A DNA stretch of 64,000 nt. Source: Aquimarina amphilecti. Its GTDB lineage: Bacteria > Bacteroidota > Bacteroidia > Flavobacteriales > Flavobacteriaceae. The stretch lies in contig NZ_FOAB01000010.1 in the NCBI RefSeq assembly GCF_900109375.1, positions 1 through 64,000 of the forward strand, in the 5' to 3' direction. The translations under genes were made by a program, and so were the position numbers. The first letter of the stretch is position 1; every line of letters begins with the position of its first letter. The notes under the pieces were generated by a model that saw only the letters and a list, made by a program, of their open reading frames with translations, ran no database searches and was not told the origin of the DNA. Below are positions 62,207-64,000 of this stretch, piece by piece.

Positions 62207-64000
62207 TTAATTCTTTTCAATTATTAATGCAGGGATATTTAATGATTTGTATAGATTGTTATAGGTTTTCATTTCAGTATCAATAATAGAATCTCTCTCA
62301 TTTTTATATACTTGCCAATCATTCATAAGGTCACTAAAACGTTCTTTGGCGCCTTTGGTGATTTTTGGATCAGCTTGGTCTATGTAGTTTAAAAGTTGTA
62401 TAAGCTGTGCATTGAGTTTATTGTTAAAATTGATGACATCTTGAAATGTTTTCTGTTTCTCTTGTACTAAGTTCTCTTCCCAACTATTAATACGTTTCTG
62501 TAGATCTTCTCCTTTTTCAATCAGTGTCTTTGCTTTATCATTCTCTTTCAAAAGTTTGGAATAATTCGTTAATTGTGATTTCGCAGAGCGCATTTGAATG
62601 ACAGATTCATGTATATCCTTTAAAGTGTTTTCTATACTTACAAGGATATTTTGTTGTTCCGTAAAATCCTTTGGAGTTGATTGAATTGAAGGATTCGGAA
62701 GAATAATTGCCAGTGTTTCTACAGTTTCTTCATCAAGAGATAATCTCAATGTATAATTTCCAGGAGCAACACGAGATCCAGAAAGTCCTCCAAAAACAAA
62801 AACTTTACTGATCGCAGGAATAGCTTCTCGATTAAAATCCCAAGTAAACCTATTATATCCTTTCTTAGATGGTAAGATCTCAGGTTTAGAAGGACCACCT
62901 GGCCAAGTTTTAAAATCTTCTGGCTTTTTGTTAGTATAAGACCTGACTATTTTTGTTCCTTGTAAAACATCTAATTTCAGATTTAATGAGTCTACATCTT
63001 TGTCTAAATAGTAATCGAATGTAACTCCACTTTTAGGATTCAGACCTTGACCTGTAGCTTTAGAAATACCTCCAAAAATACGATAACTGTCTTTTGGTTT
63101 AAATAATTGAACAGTTTTTTTCTCTTTTGTCATACTTTGAAGAACGCTTAAGTCGTTTAATATCCAGAACCCACGTCCAGATGTCGCAGCAACTAAATCA
63201 TTATCTTGAATGATTAGATCATTAATAGCAACTACTGGTAAATTTAATATAAGACGTTGCCAATGTAAACCATCGTCATTGGATACATACAAGCCTGTTT
63301 CAGTACCAGCGTACAACAACCCTTTTCGTTTTTTATCTGCTCTAACTACTCTAGCGAAACCATTGGGATCGTCTAACCCATTCACAATTTTCACCCAAGT
63401 TTTACCGTAATCATTTGTTTTAAAAATATAGGAATTTAGATCTAATGATTTGTATCTCATAACCACTACATAAGCAACCGCAGGATCATGTTCAGAGATT
63501 TCAATACTGTTTATAATACCATCCGAAATACCTAGAGGTGTTACCTTCTCCCAACTTACACCCCCATTTTTAGTGATATGCAATAAACCATCATCACTTC
63601 CTGCATAAAGCAGCCCTTCTTGATGCTGAGATTCGACCAAAGCTGTAAGCGTGTTGTAATTTTCTCCACCAGCTGCTTCATTAGTATAAGGGCCTCCTCC
63701 AGGACCATGCTTAGCTTTTTCATTTTTTGTTAAATCAGAGCTAATTGCTGTCCAACTTATACCACCATCCGTTGTTTTAAAAACTACATTCCCTCCGTGA
63801 TAAATAGTTTTTCTATTATGAAGAGATGAAATAATAGGAGCATTCCAATTGTAACGATATTTCGAATCCTTAGGAGCTATACTCAAACCCAATTCGGGAT
63901 ACTCTTTGATAGATTTTTGTTCTCTAGATGATTTTGTCCATTTGCTAATATTACCTTGGTACGTTCCGCCGTATACTATTTCAGGATTGTCTGGATCTAA
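62207..64000 (-). CDS. VPS10/BNR-repeat protein, 5' end outside window
   Basis: The frame is open to the right edge (about 597 residues seen), so the N-terminus is outside. Asp-box/BNR repeats appear, e.g. FKTTDGGISWTAIS, ITKNGGVSWEKVTPL, FKTNDYGKTWVKIV and VSNDDGLHWQRLIL. This is the WD40/YVTN/BNR-like or sortilin-like beta-propeller of large exported Bacteroidota proteins, followed by a fibronectin-like part (about 265-390 from the visible start) and a long C-terminal coiled coil. The function is not established. Such proteins are usually exported, which cannot be tested without the missing start. Confidence 0.85.
   Translation of the reverse strand, partial: LDPDNPEIVYGGTYQGNISKWTKSSREQKSIKEYPELGLSIAPKDSKYRYNWNAPIISSLHNRKTIYHGGNVVFKTTDGGISWTAISSDLTKNEKAKHGPGGGPYTNEAAGGENYNTLTALVESQHQEGLLYAGSDDGLLHITKNGGVSWEKVTPLGISDGIINSIEISEHDPAVAYVVVMRYKSLDLNSYIFKTNDYGKTWVKIVNGLDDPNGFARVVRADKKRKGLLYAGTETGLYVSNDDGLHWQRLILNLPVVAINDLIIQDNDLVAATSGRGFWILNDLSVLQSMTKEKKTVQLFKPKDSYRIFGGISKATGQGLNPKSGVTFDYYLDKDVDSLNLKLDVLQGTKIVRSYTNKKPEDFKTWPGGPSKPEILPSKKGYNRFTWDFNREAIPAISKVFVFGGLSGSRVAPGNYTLRLSLDEETVETLAIILPNPSIQSTPKDFTEQQNILVSIENTLKDIHESVIQMRSAKSQLTNYSKLLKENDKAKTLIEKGEDLQKRINSWEENLVQEKQKTFQDVINFNNKLNAQLIQLLNYIDQADPKITKGAKERFSDLMNDWQVYKNERDSIIDTEMKTYNNLYKSLNIPALIIEKN

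Overview
The window is chromosomal DNA of a marine-type member of the Flavobacteriaceae (Bacteroidota); an Aquimarina-like genus is my best guess, by inference only. The reasons are low G+C, promoters of the Bacteroidota form (TTTG, 18 bp, TAnnTTTG, seen ahead of the tRNA-tuf operon and rpsU), almost no Shine-Dalgarno sequences except before rpsU, many Sec-exported lipoproteins, DUF3467 directly after rpoC, and a large exported protein of the kind handled by the type IX secretion system.

Region 1 (1-6 kb): the N-terminal 1209 residues of a giant glycine-rich surface protein (minus strand, cut by the window edge), then release factor RF3 (plus) and a DUF962 membrane protein. Region 2 (6-20 kb): the core information-processing operon on the minus strand, transcribed as tRNA-Thr(UGU), tRNA-Tyr, tRNA-Gly, tRNA-Thr(GGU), tuf, tRNA-Trp, secE, nusG, rplK, rplA, rplJ, rplL, rpoB, rpoC, DUF3467, with hairpins between rplL/rpoB and rpoB/rpoC and terminators at the end. 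Region 3 (20-21.6 kb): rpsU, xerC, hpf, where rpsU has a strong Shine-Dalgarno sequence and its terminator abuts the xerC start codon.

Region 4 (21.7-36.5 kb): metabolism and envelope. It holds a GH13 amylase lipoprotein behind two CG-centred operator-like palindromes, an acyl-CoA dehydrogenase, an AGCS symporter with a helix-hairpin-helix protein, a DUF2851-PspC-K+ channel operon, a membrane peroxiredoxin-like protein, an AraC regulator, a CBS-domain cystathionine beta-synthase, a LolC/E-type permease, and a divergent NamZ-type (DUF1343) muramidase.

Region 5 (36.5-47 kb) is the most interesting part. A TPR histidine kinase and a LuxR-type response regulator are followed by a same-strand cluster: a membrane protein, three small or medium zinc-ribbon proteins, an exported homologue of the spirochaete surface protein LipL32, an SPFH protein with a SHOCT-like tail, a repeat protein and three exported or anchored unknowns. 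The same inverted repeat (CCCTGTTTTCAGGG) stands ahead of both the kinase operon and the cluster, which suggests the two-component system controls itself and the cluster. I infer a membrane-stress or envelope module analogous in parts to Bacillus ydjGHI.

Region 6 (47-64 kb): mostly minus-strand single genes, including a cysteine-cluster protein, a methyltransferase, a metalloprotease lipoprotein, an amidohydrolase, a crotonase with an NTF2-like protein and AraC regulator, a seven-helix AraC regulator next to an outer-membrane barrel, an alpha/beta hydrolase, a cyclase, OsmC, a GNAT-YoaP protein, and the C-terminal part of a VPS10/BNR-repeat protein cut by the right edge. No CRISPR array, insertion sequence, prophage or rRNA gene was seen.
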